A stretch of DNA of 47,818 bases, taken from the NCBI GenBank assembly GCA_949295465.1, contig CASFKY010000014.1, positions 1 through 47,818 of the forward strand, written 5' to 3'. The stretch comes from an uncultured Oscillospiraceae bacterium (GTDB lineage: Bacteria > Bacillota > Clostridia > Oscillospirales > Ruminococcaceae). A program made the position numbers and the translations under genes. This document shows, one piece after another, positions 33,841 through 42,658 of this stretch; the stretch's first letter is position 1; each line of letters begins with the position of its first letter. Below the pieces are notes generated by a model, which was given only the letters and a program-made list of their open reading frames with translations, made no database searches and had not been told where the DNA came from.

Positions 33841-34499
33841 CAGCCTTTACCCGCAGCCAGCACCTGGCGGGAGAGGGCCAGCATCCTGCGGGCCGCGGCG
33901 GCCTTGTCCCGGGGGGCGAAGAGGGCGCTCACAAGAGCTACCCCGTCGGCGCCGCTGCCCCGCAGAAGGGGCAGGTTTTCCTCATGGATGCCTCCGATGG
34001 CCACGATGGGCAGATCTCCCACCGCCTGCCGGATCCGGGCCAGCTCCTCCACCGCCAGCCGGGTCACATTCTGCTTGGTGTCGGTGGCAAACACCGAGCC
34101 GCAGCCCAGGTAATCGGCGCCCCCCTCCAGGGCGGCCCGGGCCTCGGCCACATTGTGGCAGCTCACCCCGATGATCTTGTCGGGCCCCAGCTGGCGGCGG
34201 GCCTGGGCCAGGCTCTCGTCACTTTGCCCCACATGGACTCCGTCGGCGTCACAGGCCAGGGCCACCTCCACATCATCGTTGATGAGGAAGGGCACCCCGT
34301 ACCGGCGGCAGACCGGCTGGACGGTGAGGGCCAGCTGGAGGAAAGCCTCCCGGTCCAGATGTTTTTCCCGCAGCTGAAAACAGGTGACCCCGTTTTGCAG
34401 CAGCACCTCGGCCGCCTGGGCCAGGCTCTCCCCCTGGGCCAGCCAGCTGCGGTCGCTGACCGCGTACAGCCGCATGGCCTCCCGTGTGATCTTTGGCAT
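33840..34499 (-). CDS. thiE: Thiamine phosphate synthase
   Basis: A 219-residue TIM-barrel enzyme joining HMP-PP and the thiazole phosphate to thiamine phosphate. Diagnostic segments are FQLREK, FLINDDVEVALA, DGVHVGQSD, GVSCHNVAEA, and GCGSVFATDTKQN with the phosphate-binding loops. First gene behind the TPP riboswitch; AAGGAGGAGC precedes the ATG by about 7 bases, just after the terminator stem. Confidence 0.96.
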   Translation of the reverse strand: MPKITREAMRLYAVSDRSWLAQGESLAQAAEVLLQNGVTCFQLREKHLDREAFLQLALTVQPVCRRYGVPFLINDDVEVALACDADGVHVGQSDESLAQARRQLGPDKIIGVSCHNVAEARAALEGGADYLGCGSVFATDTKQNVTRLAVEELARIRQAVGDLPIVAIGGIHEENLPLLRGSGADGVALVSALFAPRDKAAAARRMLALSRQVLAAGKG

Positions 34500-34520
34500 C
34501 TTTGCTCCTCCTTGCCTTAT

Positions 34521-34551
34521 AAAAAAGGGCGGGGCCCCAAGGCTCCGTCCC
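34521..34551 (-). terminator. terminator of the thiE TPP riboswitch
   Basis: Minus strand GGG-a-CGG-a-GCC / GGC-c-CCG-CCC stem with a TTGG loop and a run of six T, between the aptamer and the thiE SD. Confidence 0.75.
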
Positions 34552-34559
34552 GGTCTGCA

Positions 34560-34641
34560 CAGATTCCCGCGGCGGCATGACCCGCCGGGTCAAAGGGTCG
34601 AAGCGGCGCTTCCTCTCAGCCCGAAGGCTCCCCGGAGACTC
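34560..34641 (-). promoter_or_regulatory. TPP riboswitch (THI element) of thiE-HAD-thiD
   Basis: Minus strand carries GGGGAGCCTTCGGGCTGAGA, the sensor-helix signature, followed by GACCCTTTGACCC and the CATGCCGCCGCGGGAA segment, matching the three-way-junction TPP aptamer. Binding of TPP would favour the downstream terminator (34521-34551) and switch the operon off. Confidence 0.94.
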
Positions 34642-34646
34642 ACCTT

Positions 34647-34675
34647 ATTATACTACAGCCGCCCTGCCCGGGCAA
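34647..34675 (-). promoter_or_regulatory. promoter of the thiE operon
   Basis: Minus strand TTGCCC (34670-34675) and perfect TATAAT (34647-34652), spacer 17, immediately upstream of the TPP aptamer. Confidence 0.78.
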
Positions 34676-34689
34676 GGGAGGGCCGGGTG

Positions 34690-34721
34690 CTGCACAAAAA
34701 GAGAGGGCCCTTTTTGTGCAG
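34690..34721. repeat. 12-bp inverted repeat between divergent thiE and FGGY kinase genes
   Basis: CTGCACAAAAAG (34690-34701) and CTTTTTGTGCAG (34710-34721) are exact reverse complements around an 8-base centre. No T-run follows on either strand, so it looks like an operator or a DNA-level signal rather than a terminator. Confidence 0.6.
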
Positions 34722-34765
34722 GAGGGAGAAGTGGGGGAGAGGCCGCCCGCAAAAAGGCCGGGCTG

Positions 34766-34774
34766 TGCTACAAT
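34766..34774 (+). promoter_or_regulatory. extended -10 of the FGGY kinase gene
   Basis: TGCTACAAT, an extended -10 without a recognisable -35, about 50 bases before the start codon. Confidence 0.5.
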
Positions 34775-34825
34775 AGCGGTAAAGAATCGGGCGGATCTTT
34801 CGCCTTTGGAAAGGAAATGGGTAGG

Positions 34826-36418
34826 ATGGATAAACGGCAATACATCGAAGAAGGCCGGGCGGTTCTGGGCATTGAGCTGGGCTCCACCCGCATCAAGGCG
34901 GTGCTGATCGACCAGAGGGGCGAAATCCTGGCCAAGGGCGGCTTTGACTGGGAAAATCATCTGGTGGAGGGCGTCTGGACCTACAGCCTGCCGGAGGTGT
35001 GGCAGGGCCTGCAAAGCTGCTACCGGGATCTGGCCGGGCGGGTGCGGCAGGAGTACGGGGTGACCCTGAAAAAGCTGTCGGCCCTGGGCATCAGCGGCAT
35101 GATGCACGGCTATATGCCCTTTGACAAGGAGGGCAACCTGCTGGCAACCTTCCGCACCTGGCGCAACAATGTGCCCGCCTCCACCGCCCACACCCTCACC
35201 GAGCTGTTCCGATACAACATCCCCCAGCGGTGGAGCGTGGCCCACCTGTACCAGGCCATCCTGGACGGGGAGGAATATGTGGAAAAGGTGGACTACATGC
35301 CCACCCTTTCGGCCTATGTGCACTGGCAGCTCACCGGGCAGCGGGTGCTGGGCATCGGGGACGCCTCGGGCATGTTCCCGGTGGATGTGTCCAAGGGGGA
35401 TTACCGGCAGGACATGCTGGACACCTTTGACGGGATGCTGGCCTACAAGGGCTATCCCTGGAAGCTGCGGCAGATCCTGCCCAAGGTGCTGGTGGCAGGC
35501 CAGCCCGCCGGCAGCCTGACGGCCCGGGGGGCGGCCCTGCTGGACCCCTCCGGCAATCTGGAGCCGGGCATCCCTCTCTGCCCGCCGGAAGGGGACGCGG
35601 GCACTGGCATGGTGGCCACCAACTGCATCCGGGAGCGCCGGGGCAATGTGTCGGCGGGCACCTCCGCCTTCGCCATGCTGGTGCTGGAAAAGGAGCTCTC
35701 CCAGGTGTACACCCAGCTGGACATGGTGGCCACCCCGGCCAGCAAGCTGGTGGCCATGGCCCACGCCCAGAACTGCACCTCCGCCATCAACGACTGGGTG
35801 GGGCTGATCCGGGAGGCCCTGGAGGCCTTTGGGATTCGGCCCACGGAGGGTGAGCTTTACCAGACCCTCTTTCTGAAAGCCAACGAGGGGGACGCCGACT
35901 GCGGAGGCCTGCTGCCCTACTGCTTCTATTCCGGCGAACACGGGGTGGAGCTGGCCAAGGGCATGCCCATGGTGATGCACCCGGCCGACGCCCGGTTCAG
36001 CCTGGCCAACTTCATGCGGGCCCAGATCTACACCTGCTTCGGGGCCATGCGGCTGGGGATGGACATCCTGGTGAAGAAGGAACAGGCGGCCATGGACCAG
36101 ATGCTGGGCCACGGGGGGCTTTTCAAGACCCCGGGGGTGGCCCAGGGAATTCTGGCGGCAGCCCTCAATGTGCCGGTGGCCGTGATGGAGACGGCAGGGG
36201 AGGGCGGCGCCTGGGGCATCGCCCTGCTGGCGGCCTATCTGGAGCGGGCCAAAGAGGGCCAGCCCCTGGAGGAATACCTGGACGGCACCGTCTTTAAGGA
36301 CTGCCCCATGACCGTGATGCAGCCGGACCCGGAGGCGGTAAAGGGGTACGAAGCCTTCCTCGCCCGGTACAAGAAGGGCCTGGCGGCGGAGCGGGCCGCG
36401 GTGGAGGCCCTGCTCTGA
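34826..36418 (+). CDS. FGGY-family carbohydrate kinase-like protein
   Basis: A 530-residue protein with the FGGY ATPase fold: phosphate loop GIELGSTRIKAVLID, the GISGMMHGYMPFD core, and the C-terminal ATP region ETAGEGGAWGIALLAAYL. It is not closely like the kinase at 24381; the central GVWTYSLPEVW and FRTWRNNVP segments belong to a clade often annotated only as FGGY kinase or ATPase. The substrate is unknown. ATG 34826 (MDKRQY) is preferred over ATG 34817, which lies too close to AAAGGA. It is a lone gene between two TPP-riboswitch units and has no thiamine signature. Confidence 0.87.
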   Translation: MDKRQYIEEGRAVLGIELGSTRIKAVLIDQRGEILAKGGFDWENHLVEGVWTYSLPEVWQGLQSCYRDLAGRVRQEYGVTLKKLSALGISGMMHGYMPFDKEGNLLATFRTWRNNVPASTAHTLTELFRYNIPQRWSVAHLYQAILDGEEYVEKVDYMPTLSAYVHWQLTGQRVLGIGDASGMFPVDVSKGDYRQDMLDTFDGMLAYKGYPWKLRQILPKVLVAGQPAGSLTARGAALLDPSGNLEPGIPLCPPEGDAGTGMVATNCIRERRGNVSAGTSAFAMLVLEKELSQVYTQLDMVATPASKLVAMAHAQNCTSAINDWVGLIREALEAFGIRPTEGELYQTLFLKANEGDADCGGLLPYCFYSGEHGVELAKGMPMVMHPADARFSLANFMRAQIYTCFGAMRLGMDILVKKEQAAMDQMLGHGGLFKTPGVAQGILAAALNVPVAVMETAGEGGAWGIALLAAYLERAKEGQPLEEYLDGTVFKDCPMTVMQPDPEAVKGYEAFLARYKKGLAAERAAVEALL

Positions 36419-36446
36419 GCCAATTATGAAAAAAGGGCCGGGCCCC

Positions 36447-36475
36447 TTGCATCCCGGCCCCAAAGCGAGTATAGT
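36447..36475 (+). promoter_or_regulatory. promoter of thiC
   Basis: TTGCAT (36447-36452) and TATAGT (36470-36475), 17-base spacer, just upstream of the TPP aptamer. Confidence 0.7.
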
Positions 36476-36491
36476 AAAAGCAATCGGAAAT

Positions 36492-36584
36492 ATGGATTCG
36501 GGGAGCCTTCGGGCTGAGAGGAAGCATCGCTTCGACCCGCAGAACCTGTTTGGGTAATGCCAGCGTAGGGAAGATCAGATTCCT
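36492..36584 (+). promoter_or_regulatory. TPP riboswitch (THI element) of thiC
   Basis: Signature GGGGAGCCTTCGGGCTGAGA at about 36500, then GACCCGCAGAACCTG and GGTAATGCCAGCGTAGGGAA, a near-consensus TPP aptamer. Confidence 0.97.
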
Positions 36585-36593
36585 TGAGAATTC

Positions 36594-36629
36594 GGGGAGA
36601 TGCACCACGGCGGCGCATCTCCCCTTTTT
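36594..36629 (+). terminator. terminator of the thiC riboswitch
   Basis: GGGGAGATGC / GCATCTCCCC stem followed by TTTTT, between aptamer and thiC SD. Confidence 0.9.
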
Positions 36630-36661
36630 GATGCCCCGGTCCAGCAAAAAAGGAGGACACA

Positions 36662-37975
36662 ATGGAAAAAGCCTATCACACCCAGATGGAGGCGGCCCGC
36701 AAGGGCATCGTCACCCCGGAACTGGAGATCGTGGCCAAAAAGGAAAACCGCACCACCGCCGAGCTGCTGCCTCTGGTGGCCTCGGGCAAGGTGGTCATCC
36801 CCGCCAACCCCCGCCATAAGGGACTCTCCCCCAGCGGCGTGGGCAGTATGCTCAAGACCAAGATCAACGTGAACCTGGGCGTCAGCCGGGACTGCAAGGA
36901 TTACGACGTGGAGATGAAGAAGGTGCTCAGCGCCGTGGAGATGGGGGCCGAGGCCATCATGGATCTGTCCAGCCACGGCAATACCCAGCCCTTCCGCCGC
37001 AAGCTGTGCAGCGAGTGCCCGGCCATGATCGGCACCGTGCCGGTGTACGACTCGGTGATCCACTACCAGCGGGATCTGGCCACCCTCACCGCCCAGGACT
37101 TCATCGATGTGGTACGGCTGCACGCCGAGGACGGAGTGGACTTTGTCACCCTCCACTGCGGCATCACCCGCAAGACCATCGACCAGATCCGCAACCACAA
37201 GCGCAAGATGAACATTGTCAGCCGGGGCGGCAGCCTGGTGTTTGCCTGGATGTGCATGACCGGCAACGAGAACCCCTTCTATGAGTACTACGACCAGATC
37301 CTGGACATCTGCCGGGAGCACGACGTGACCATCAGCCTGGGCGACGCCTGCCGGCCCGGCTGCCTGGCCGACGCCACCGATGTCTGCCAGATCGAAGAGC
37401 TGGTGCGTCTGGGCGAGCTGACCAAGCGGGCCTGGGCCAAGGACGTGCAGGTGATGGTGGAAGGCCCCGGCCATGTGCCCCTGGACCAGATCGCCGCCAA
37501 CATGAAGGTGCAGCAGACCATCTGCCAGGGCGCCCCCTTCTATGTGCTGGGCCCCCTGGTCACCGACATTGCCCCCGGCTATGACCACATCACCGCCGCC
37601 ATCGGCGGCGCGGTGGCCGCGGCCAGCGGCGCGGCTTTCCTGTGCTATGTTACCCCTGCCGAGCACCTGGCCCTGCCCAATGTGGAGGATGTGAAGCAGG
37701 GCATCATCGCCAGCCGCATCGCGGCCCATGCCGCCGATATCGCCAAGGGCGTGCCCGGCGCCCGGGACTGGGATGACCGCATGGCCGACGCCCGGCGCAA
37801 GCTGGACTGGGATGCCCAGTGGGCCGAGGCCATTGACCCGGAGACCGCCAAGGCCATCCGGGCCGACCGCGCCCCCGAGGACGACCACAGCGATACCTGC
37901 AGCATGTGCGGCAAGTTCTGCGCCGTGCGCAGCATGAACAAGGCCCTGGCCGGGGAGTACATCGACATCCTGTAA
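36662..37975 (+). CDS. thiC: Phosphomethylpyrimidine synthase
   Basis: A 437-residue radical SAM enzyme that rearranges AIR to HMP-P. Core motifs [21 protein letters not shown] and [11 protein letters not shown] are present, and the C-terminal CSMCGKFC provides the CX2CX4C ligands of the 4Fe-4S cluster. The length is that of the shorter anaerobe-type ThiC lacking the N-terminal extension. AAAGGAGG is about 5 bases before the ATG. Controlled by its own TPP riboswitch. Confidence 0.97.
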   Translation: MEKAYHTQMEAARKGIVTPELEIVAKKENRTTAELLPLVASGKVVIPANPRHKGLSPSGVGSMLKTKINVNLGVSRDCKDYDVEMKKVLSAVEMGAEAIMDLSSHGNTQPFRRKLCSECPAMIGTVPVYDSVIHYQRDLATLTAQDFIDVVRLHAEDGVDFVTLHCGITRKTIDQIRNHKRKMNIVSRGGSLVFAWMCMTGNENPFYEYYDQILDICREHDVTISLGDACRPGCLADATDVCQIEELVRLGELTKRAWAKDVQVMVEGPGHVPLDQIAANMKVQQTICQGAPFYVLGPLVTDIAPGYDHITAAIGGAVAAASGAAFLCYVTPAEHLALPNVEDVKQGIIASRIAAHAADIAKGVPGARDWDDRMADARRKLDWDAQWAEAIDPETAKAIRADRAPEDDHSDTCSMCGKFCAVRSMNKALAGEYIDIL

Positions 37976-37991
37976 GAAAACTTTTGTTTGC

Positions 37992-38033
37992 GCGGGAGCG
38001 GAAATGCCAAAGGCATTTCCGCTCCCGCTTTTT
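37992..38033 (+). terminator. intrinsic terminator after thiC
   Basis: 17-bp stem GCGGGAGCGGAAATGCC / GGCATTTCCGCTCCCGC with a three-base loop and TTTTT. Confidence 0.95.
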
Positions 38034-38070
38034 GGCTCCAAATGTCCCGGCGGTCCATAAGAAAATCTGT

Positions 38071-38099
38071 TTGATTTTTATCTGGGGCTGCGCTACAAT
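38071..38099 (+). promoter_or_regulatory. promoter of a candidate small RNA
   Basis: TTGATT (38071-38076) and TACAAT (38094-38099), 17-base spacer, downstream of the thiC terminator and with no plus-strand gene after it. Confidence 0.68.
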
Positions 38100-38105
38100 A
38101 AAAAC

Positions 38106-38235
38106 AACGCAATATAAGGGAAAAGTAGTTTCCCCCGGCATGATCGGGCCGGTAACCAGGGACCGGGAGATGCGCATAATGCCGGCGCGCAAAGGGCCTT
38201 TGCCAGCCCCGGCGGCTTTGGTCCTGCCGGTTTTT
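38106..38235 (+). ncRNA. candidate structured small RNA
   Basis: About 130 bases between a good promoter and an intrinsic terminator (38209-38215 pairs with 38224-38230, then five T). Internal structure: hairpin GGGAAA-AGTAG-TTTCCC (38118-38134), a 7-bp long-range stem CCGGCAT (38135-38141) / ATGCCGG (38179-38185), and within it CCGGT/ACCGG. No reading frame with a good start is evident. It does not show the signatures of 4.5S RNA, tmRNA, RNase P or a known riboswitch that I recognise. It lies just beyond the 3' end of ureD on the opposite strand, so an antisense effect is conceivable. Confidence 0.45.
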
Positions 38236-38247
38236 CTCTGAAGCCAA

Positions 38248-38299
38248 CCACGGCACCCGGCCGTTCAGCCCGCTTGGGCCGGCAGACAGGATGCCGTGG
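38248..38299. repeat. nested inverted repeat beyond the ureD stop
   Basis: Outer CCACGGCA (38248-38255) / TGCCGTGG (38292-38299) with inner CCGGCC / GGCCGG. It would be a stable stem at the 3' end of the urease mRNA, without a U-tract. Confidence 0.55.
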
Positions 38300-38307
38300 A
38301 TTTGATT

Positions 38308-39141
38308 TTACAGGGAGATATTTTGGCTGGAGACAAAAGGGCGGATATAGGGGGCCAGCATGTCCGCCAGAGCTTCCGCCGACTGGGTCAGCGTCTGGGC
38401 CGAATGGCCCAGCATGCGTACCAGATAGTCCTGAGAGCCCAGCTGCGTCATGGCGCCCTCCAGCCCGGCAAGACCGCACACCGACCGTCGCAGGGCGGCG
38501 CTGTCCTTTGCCGTGAGCGGAAAGCCCAGCATCAGGAGGGTGCCCAGATGGGTGAAGCCCTCATACATGCCCAGGCCGGCCAGATTCATCTGTTCCGGCA
38601 CAAAGCGGGCACAGTCCCGGTAGATCAGCGCCCCGTCCCGCCGGCCGAGAACCCGGTTCTCGTACAGCCGGTATTGGAACTTTTCGCCCCGCAGAGCGCG
38701 GCCGCAGGTGAGCACCTCCCAAAAGAGAATCCGCCCGTCTCCCTCCAGCTCCAGGTCCGTCCGGGCCGAAAAGGCCGACATGCCGAAAGGAATGGTGGGC
38801 TGAGGATGGTAGTAGAGGCAGGACCCGGCCCGGGCTGTAAGGCGCAAGGTGCGCAGCGCCATACCTCCCGGCTCCATGGCGTGGATCTTTTCAAAGGATT
38901 GGGAGAACACCTCCAGGCAGCTGCCCGGCCCGGCGCAAAAATCCATGGCCTGCCGGTCCCCGCTGAGGATTCCGGCCGAAGCGGTCAGATACATCAGGCG
39001 CATCCGCTGTGGGGTGGAATAAAAGGGGTGCATGACCTTGAAAGGGGCGGTGTAGGCGGTACGCTCCAGCACGGTGCGCTCCCCGTCCCGGGCAGCGGTG
39101 ACGCTCAGGCGGGAGAGCCGCCCAAAGGCGTTTTGGGCCAT
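38308..39141 (-). CDS. ureD: Urease accessory protein UreD
   Basis: A 277-residue UreD/UreH protein. The segment LMYLTASAGILSGDRQAMDF and YHPQPTIPFGMSAF near the middle are characteristic. UreD forms a complex with UreF and UreG that loads nickel into the urease apoprotein. Last gene of the ure operon; its ATG overlaps the ureG stop by one base (39141). Confidence 0.93.
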   Translation of the reverse strand: MAQNAFGRLSRLSVTAARDGERTVLERTAYTAPFKVMHPFYSTPQRMRLMYLTASAGILSGDRQAMDFCAGPGSCLEVFSQSFEKIHAMEPGGMALRTLRLTARAGSCLYYHPQPTIPFGMSAFSARTDLELEGDGRILFWEVLTCGRALRGEKFQYRLYENRVLGRRDGALIYRDCARFVPEQMNLAGLGMYEGFTHLGTLLMLGFPLTAKDSAALRRSVCGLAGLEGAMTQLGSQDYLVRMLGHSAQTLTQSAEALADMLAPYIRPFVSSQNISL

Positions 39142-39749
39142 TACATCCCCTCCAGAAGGACGTTTTCCCGAACCCAGCGGACCACCTGGTCCACTCCCTT
39201 GCCGCTGCGCAGATCGGTGAACAGGAAGGGCCGATCGCCCCGCATCTTTTTGGAGTCCCGCTCCATCACGCTCAGATCCGCTCCCACATAGGGAGCCAGG
39301 TCGATCTTGTTGATCACCAGCAGGTCGGACCGGGAGATGCCCGGGCCGCCCTTGCGGGGGATTTTGTCCCCTTCGGACACGTCGATCACAAAGATGGTGG
39401 CATCGGCCAGCTCGGGGCTGAAAGTGGCGGAGAGGTTGTCGCCGCCGCTCTCAATAAACACCAGTTTTGCATCCGGGAAGCGCCCCACCAATTCATCCAC
39501 CGCCTCCAGGTTCATGGAGGCGTCCTCCCGGATGGCGGTGTGGGGGCAGCCACCCGTCTCCACTCCCAGGATCCGTTCCCGGGGCAGCACAGAGTTGCGG
39601 CAGAGAAACTCGGCGTCCTCCTTGGTGTAAATATCGTTGGTAACCACCACGATGCTGTAGTCCGGCGCCAGAATCCGGGTGAGCACCTCGATCAGCGCGG
39701 TCTTCCCCGAGCCCACCGGCCCGGCCACGCCCAGCTTGATATAAGACAT
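39141..39749 (-). CDS. ureG: Urease accessory GTPase UreG
   Basis: A 202-residue SIMIBI GTPase. P-loop [12 protein letters not shown] (residues 10-21), the nickel-site [15 protein letters not shown], and [17 protein letters not shown] with [13 protein letters not shown] (guanine specificity) are present. ATG 39749 (MSYIKLG) follows AAGGAG by about 7 bases; an in-frame ATG at 39767 lies upstream of that site. It couples GTP hydrolysis to nickel delivery. Confidence 0.97.
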   Translation of the reverse strand: MSYIKLGVAGPVGSGKTALIEVLTRILAPDYSIVVVTNDIYTKEDAEFLCRNSVLPRERILGVETGGCPHTAIREDASMNLEAVDELVGRFPDAKLVFIESGGDNLSATFSPELADATIFVIDVSEGDKIPRKGGPGISRSDLLVINKIDLAPYVGADLSVMERDSKKMRGDRPFLFTDLRSGKGVDQVVRWVRENVLLEGM

Positions 39750-39763
39750 AGTATCACTCCTTA

Positions 39764-40447
39764 TCACGACATATACAGGCGGGAATAGAGATCTTCATGC
39801 TGCATGGCCCGCAGGTCCAGACCGGGCGTGCTCAGGCAGACCTGGTCCGGCCCCAGCGATCCCACTTCCCGCATCAATTCCTCCATTAGAGGCTGAGCCC
39901 GAAACAGCAGTGCCTGGCCGTCTGTCTGGCGCAGAGGCACCGCCTTCACGCAGCAGGAGACCATTGCGGAGGTCTGGGCATAGAGAAAGTGGAGGAGGGA
40001 TTCCTCCCATGGCAGGCCGCAGGCCCCGCAGAATCCCCCGTAGCAGACGGCATAGGCCATGTGCCCGCCGCTTTTTTCCAGATACTCTCCCCACACCGGG
40101 GCCGGGCACAGGCCGGGCAGGCCGGCCACCGTCTTGGCAAAGCGGGAGGCCAGCTTCCGGCTGGCTTCCCGCAGTTCCAGGGGAGATTTGGAGGCGGTGA
40201 CCAACTCGTCCAGCATCAGCATATCCTCCACCTTCACGGCCGCCGCGGCCTCCAGGGAGAGGCGGGCAGGCAGCAGGTCGGAGTACAGGGTGCCGCAGCG
40301 CAGCTTCTGGACCAGATAGTCCCAAGCGATGGCAGTGTCCCGCACCAGCCCCTTCTGAATATAGGTCTCCAGACCGTAGGAGTGGGCATAGCCCCCGATG
40401 GGGAACAGGGCGTCGTTGATCTGCAGAAGCAGCAGTTCTCCTCTCAT
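39764..40447 (-). CDS. ureF: Urease accessory protein UreF
   Basis: A 227-residue all-helical protein. The N-terminal [20 protein letters not shown] and ETYIQKGLV segments are the UreF signature. ATG 40447 overlaps the ureE stop in ATGA, so translation is coupled. UreF acts as the platform between UreD and UreG. Confidence 0.93.
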   Translation of the reverse strand: MRGELLLLQINDALFPIGGYAHSYGLETYIQKGLVRDTAIAWDYLVQKLRCGTLYSDLLPARLSLEAAAAVKVEDMLMLDELVTASKSPLELREASRKLASRFAKTVAGLPGLCPAPVWGEYLEKSGGHMAYAVCYGGFCGACGLPWEESLLHFLYAQTSAMVSCCVKAVPLRQTDGQALLFRAQPLMEELMREVGSLGPDQVCLSTPGLDLRAMQHEDLYSRLYMS

Positions 40448-40923
40448 ACGGCGTGGCTGTGGGCAGAGGCCCGGAGCCGGTGGCTCAGGTCCAGTTTCCA
40501 CTCCTCCCGGCTCAGGGTGATCCCGTGGATCTTTTCCAGCAGGGTCTCCATGGGGGCGTCCCACACCACCACCAGCTGGCTCTTGTCTTCCCCCCAGAAC
40601 AGGGGCGCGTGGCGGTTGCCGATCTCATAGGCTGTCTGGACCAGAGCATCGGGGTGGCCGGGCAGAGCCTGGATCACCAGCACCTGACAGGGCAGCAGTT
40701 CCACCGTGAGGATGGTATTCCCCTCCCGGGCCAGCACGTCGCCGTCTCACAGGCCCCGGGTCAGGATGGAGGGGTCCAGCCGGATGCCGATCTCCCGCCC
40801 TTCCCGCGAGGTCTTTTTGAGCAGTCGCTTATACGCTTCGTCCCATTCCAGTTGGACGGGGTCCTCCCGACAGCCCTGGAATTGAGGGTCGGTGCGGGTG
40901 CCGAGGATGTTTTCGCAGATCAT
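40444..40923 (-). pseudogene. ureE: Urease nickel chaperone UreE, interrupted by an in-frame stop
   Basis: The two halves lie in one frame. MICENILGTRTD, VQLEWDEAYKRLLKKTSREG and IGIRLDPSILTRGL end at TGA (40747-40749); the next codons read DGDVLAREGNTILTVELLPC, the continuation of UreE, to the C-terminal HSHAV. A CGA to TGA change at codon 59 explains it (UreE proteins usually have L-x-D-G-D-V-L here). Restart at GTG in DVLAREG is possible but would leave a bare C-terminal domain. UreE binds nickel for UreG; loss reduces but need not abolish activation. The start at 40923 has AAGGA 11 bases upstream. Confidence 0.85.
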
Positions 40924-40943
40924 GGTTTCGATTTCCTTTCTGG

Positions 40944-42658
40944 TCAAAAGAGATTGTACAGCTGGGTGAGGGGCAGGCTTTGGGCGGGCTGCGAGGTGAT
41001 GTGGACCCCATCCACATAGACCGCATAGGTCTCAGGATTTACAACAATGGGGCTCAGGGTGCTATTGAAGCGCATGTCCGCCTTGCTGATGTCCCGGCAG
41101 CCCTTGACCGGGGCGATCTGTTTCTTCAGGCCCAGGCGCCCGCCGATGTCGGCGTCTGCCGCCGCTTGGGAGGTGAAGGTGAGGCACAGGGTGGAAGGAG
41201 CCAGGCCGTGGGCCCCGAACATCTCCCGGTAGAGCACCGGCTGGGTGGTGGGAATGGAGGCGTTGGCGTCTCCCATTTTGGAGGCCACGATCATGCCGCC
41301 CTTGAGCACCATCTCCGGCTTGATGCCGAAGAAGGCGGGGCTCCACAGCACCAGGTCGGCCAGCTTGCCCACCTCCACCGAGCCCACATAGCGGGAAATG
41401 CCGTGGGTGATGGCCGGATTGATGGTATATTTGGACAGATACCGCTTTACCCGGAAATTGTCGCAGCCGGTTCCCTTATCTTCAGGCAGGGGGCCGCGCT
41501 CCTGCTTCATCTTGTGGGCGGTCTGCCAGGTGCGGGTGATGACCTCACCCACCCGGCCCATGGCCTGAGAGTCGGAGCTCATCATGCTGAAAATGCCCAT
41601 ATCGTGGAGCACGTCCTCCGCCGCGATGGTCTCGGGGCGGATGCGGGAGTCGGCAAAGGCCACGTCCTCCGGGATCCGCTTGTCCAGATGGTGGCAGACC
41701 ATCAGCATATCCAGGTGCTCGTCCAGGGTGTTGATGGTGAAGGGCATGGTGGGGTTGGTGGAGGAGGGCAGGATGTTGGGGAAAGAGGCCACCCGGATGA
41801 TGTCCGGCGCATGGCCGCCCCCGCCCCCTAGGTGTGATAGGTGTGGATGGTACGCCCCGCGATGGCCCGGATGGTGTCCTCCACGCAGCCCGTCTCGTTG
41901 AGGGTGTCCGTGTGGATGGCCGTCTGGACATCGTACTGGTCGGAAACCCGCAGGCAGCAGTCGATGACCGCCGGGGTGGCGCCCCAGTCCTCATGGATCT
42001 TTAAGCCCATGGCCCCGGCCAGGATCTGCTCCCGCAGGGGCTCTTCCGCAGAGCAGTTGCCTTTGCCCAGAAAGCCCAGATTCATGGGATAGGCCTCCGC
42101 CGCCTGCAACATCCGGGCCAGACTCCAGGGGCCGGGGGTGCAGGTGGTGGCATTGGTGCCGTCCGCAGGGCCGGTGCCGCCGCCGATCATGGTGGTGATG
42201 CCGGAGTAGAGGGCGCAGTGGATCTGCTGGGGGCTGATAAAGTGGATGTGACTGTCCACCCCGCCGGCCGTGACAATCAGATTCTCACCGGCCAGGGCCT
42301 CTGTGGAGGCGCCAATGACCATTCCCGGGCTCACGCCATCCATGATGTCCGGGTTCCCAGCCTTGCCGATGCCCGCGATCAGGCCGTCCTTGATACCGAT
42401 GTCCGCCTTGTAGATGCCGGTCCAATCCACAATCAGCGCGTTGGTGATCACCAGGTCCAGGGCGCCCTGGGCGCTGGTGATCCGGGAGGCCTGCCCCATC
42501 CCGTCCCGGATGGTTTTTCCGCCCCCAAACTTGACCTCTTCGCCATAGACGGTCCGATCCTCCTCCACCTGGATGATCAGGTCGGTGTCCGCCAGACGTA
42601 CCCGGTCGCCGGTGGTCGGGCCATACATCATGGCATACTGTGTTCCCGTGAGTTTCAT
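40944..42658 (-). pseudogene. ureC: Urease alpha subunit, disrupted in the middle
   Basis: Full-length homology (571 residues after repair) but split. The N-terminal frame (from ATG 42658) contains nickel ligands His137 and His139 (SHIHF), Lys220 (GLKIHEDWG) and His249, and ends at YHT followed by TAG (41828-41830). The family continues [16 protein letters not shown]; the DNA reads TAG in place of the GAG, and the following G-run is one base short, so the C-terminal part, starting [16 protein letters not shown] and containing the flap VCHHL and the [12 protein letters not shown] Asp, is in another frame. Two changes within about 15 bases would abolish activity. ATGA overlap with ureB. Confidence 0.88.

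Noticed and set aside
34690-34721. Inverted repeat as an intrinsic terminator
   Set aside because: Neither side has a U-tract after the stem and no gene ends there; kept as a possible operator.
36429-36460. Hairpin GGGCCGGG/CCCGGCCC after the FGGY kinase as its terminator
   Set aside because: There is no T-run on the plus strand, and its loop contains the thiC -35 element; the A-run upstream would make it a terminator only for a minus-strand transcript that is not expected.
38248-38299. Nested inverted repeat as a classical terminator of the urease operon
   Set aside because: No T-run follows on the minus strand; recorded only as a repeat.
40747-40749. TGA in ureE as a selenocysteine or recoded codon
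   Set aside because: The position is Arg-like in the family, no catalytic Cys is expected there and no downstream insertion element is evident; a nonsense change is simpler.
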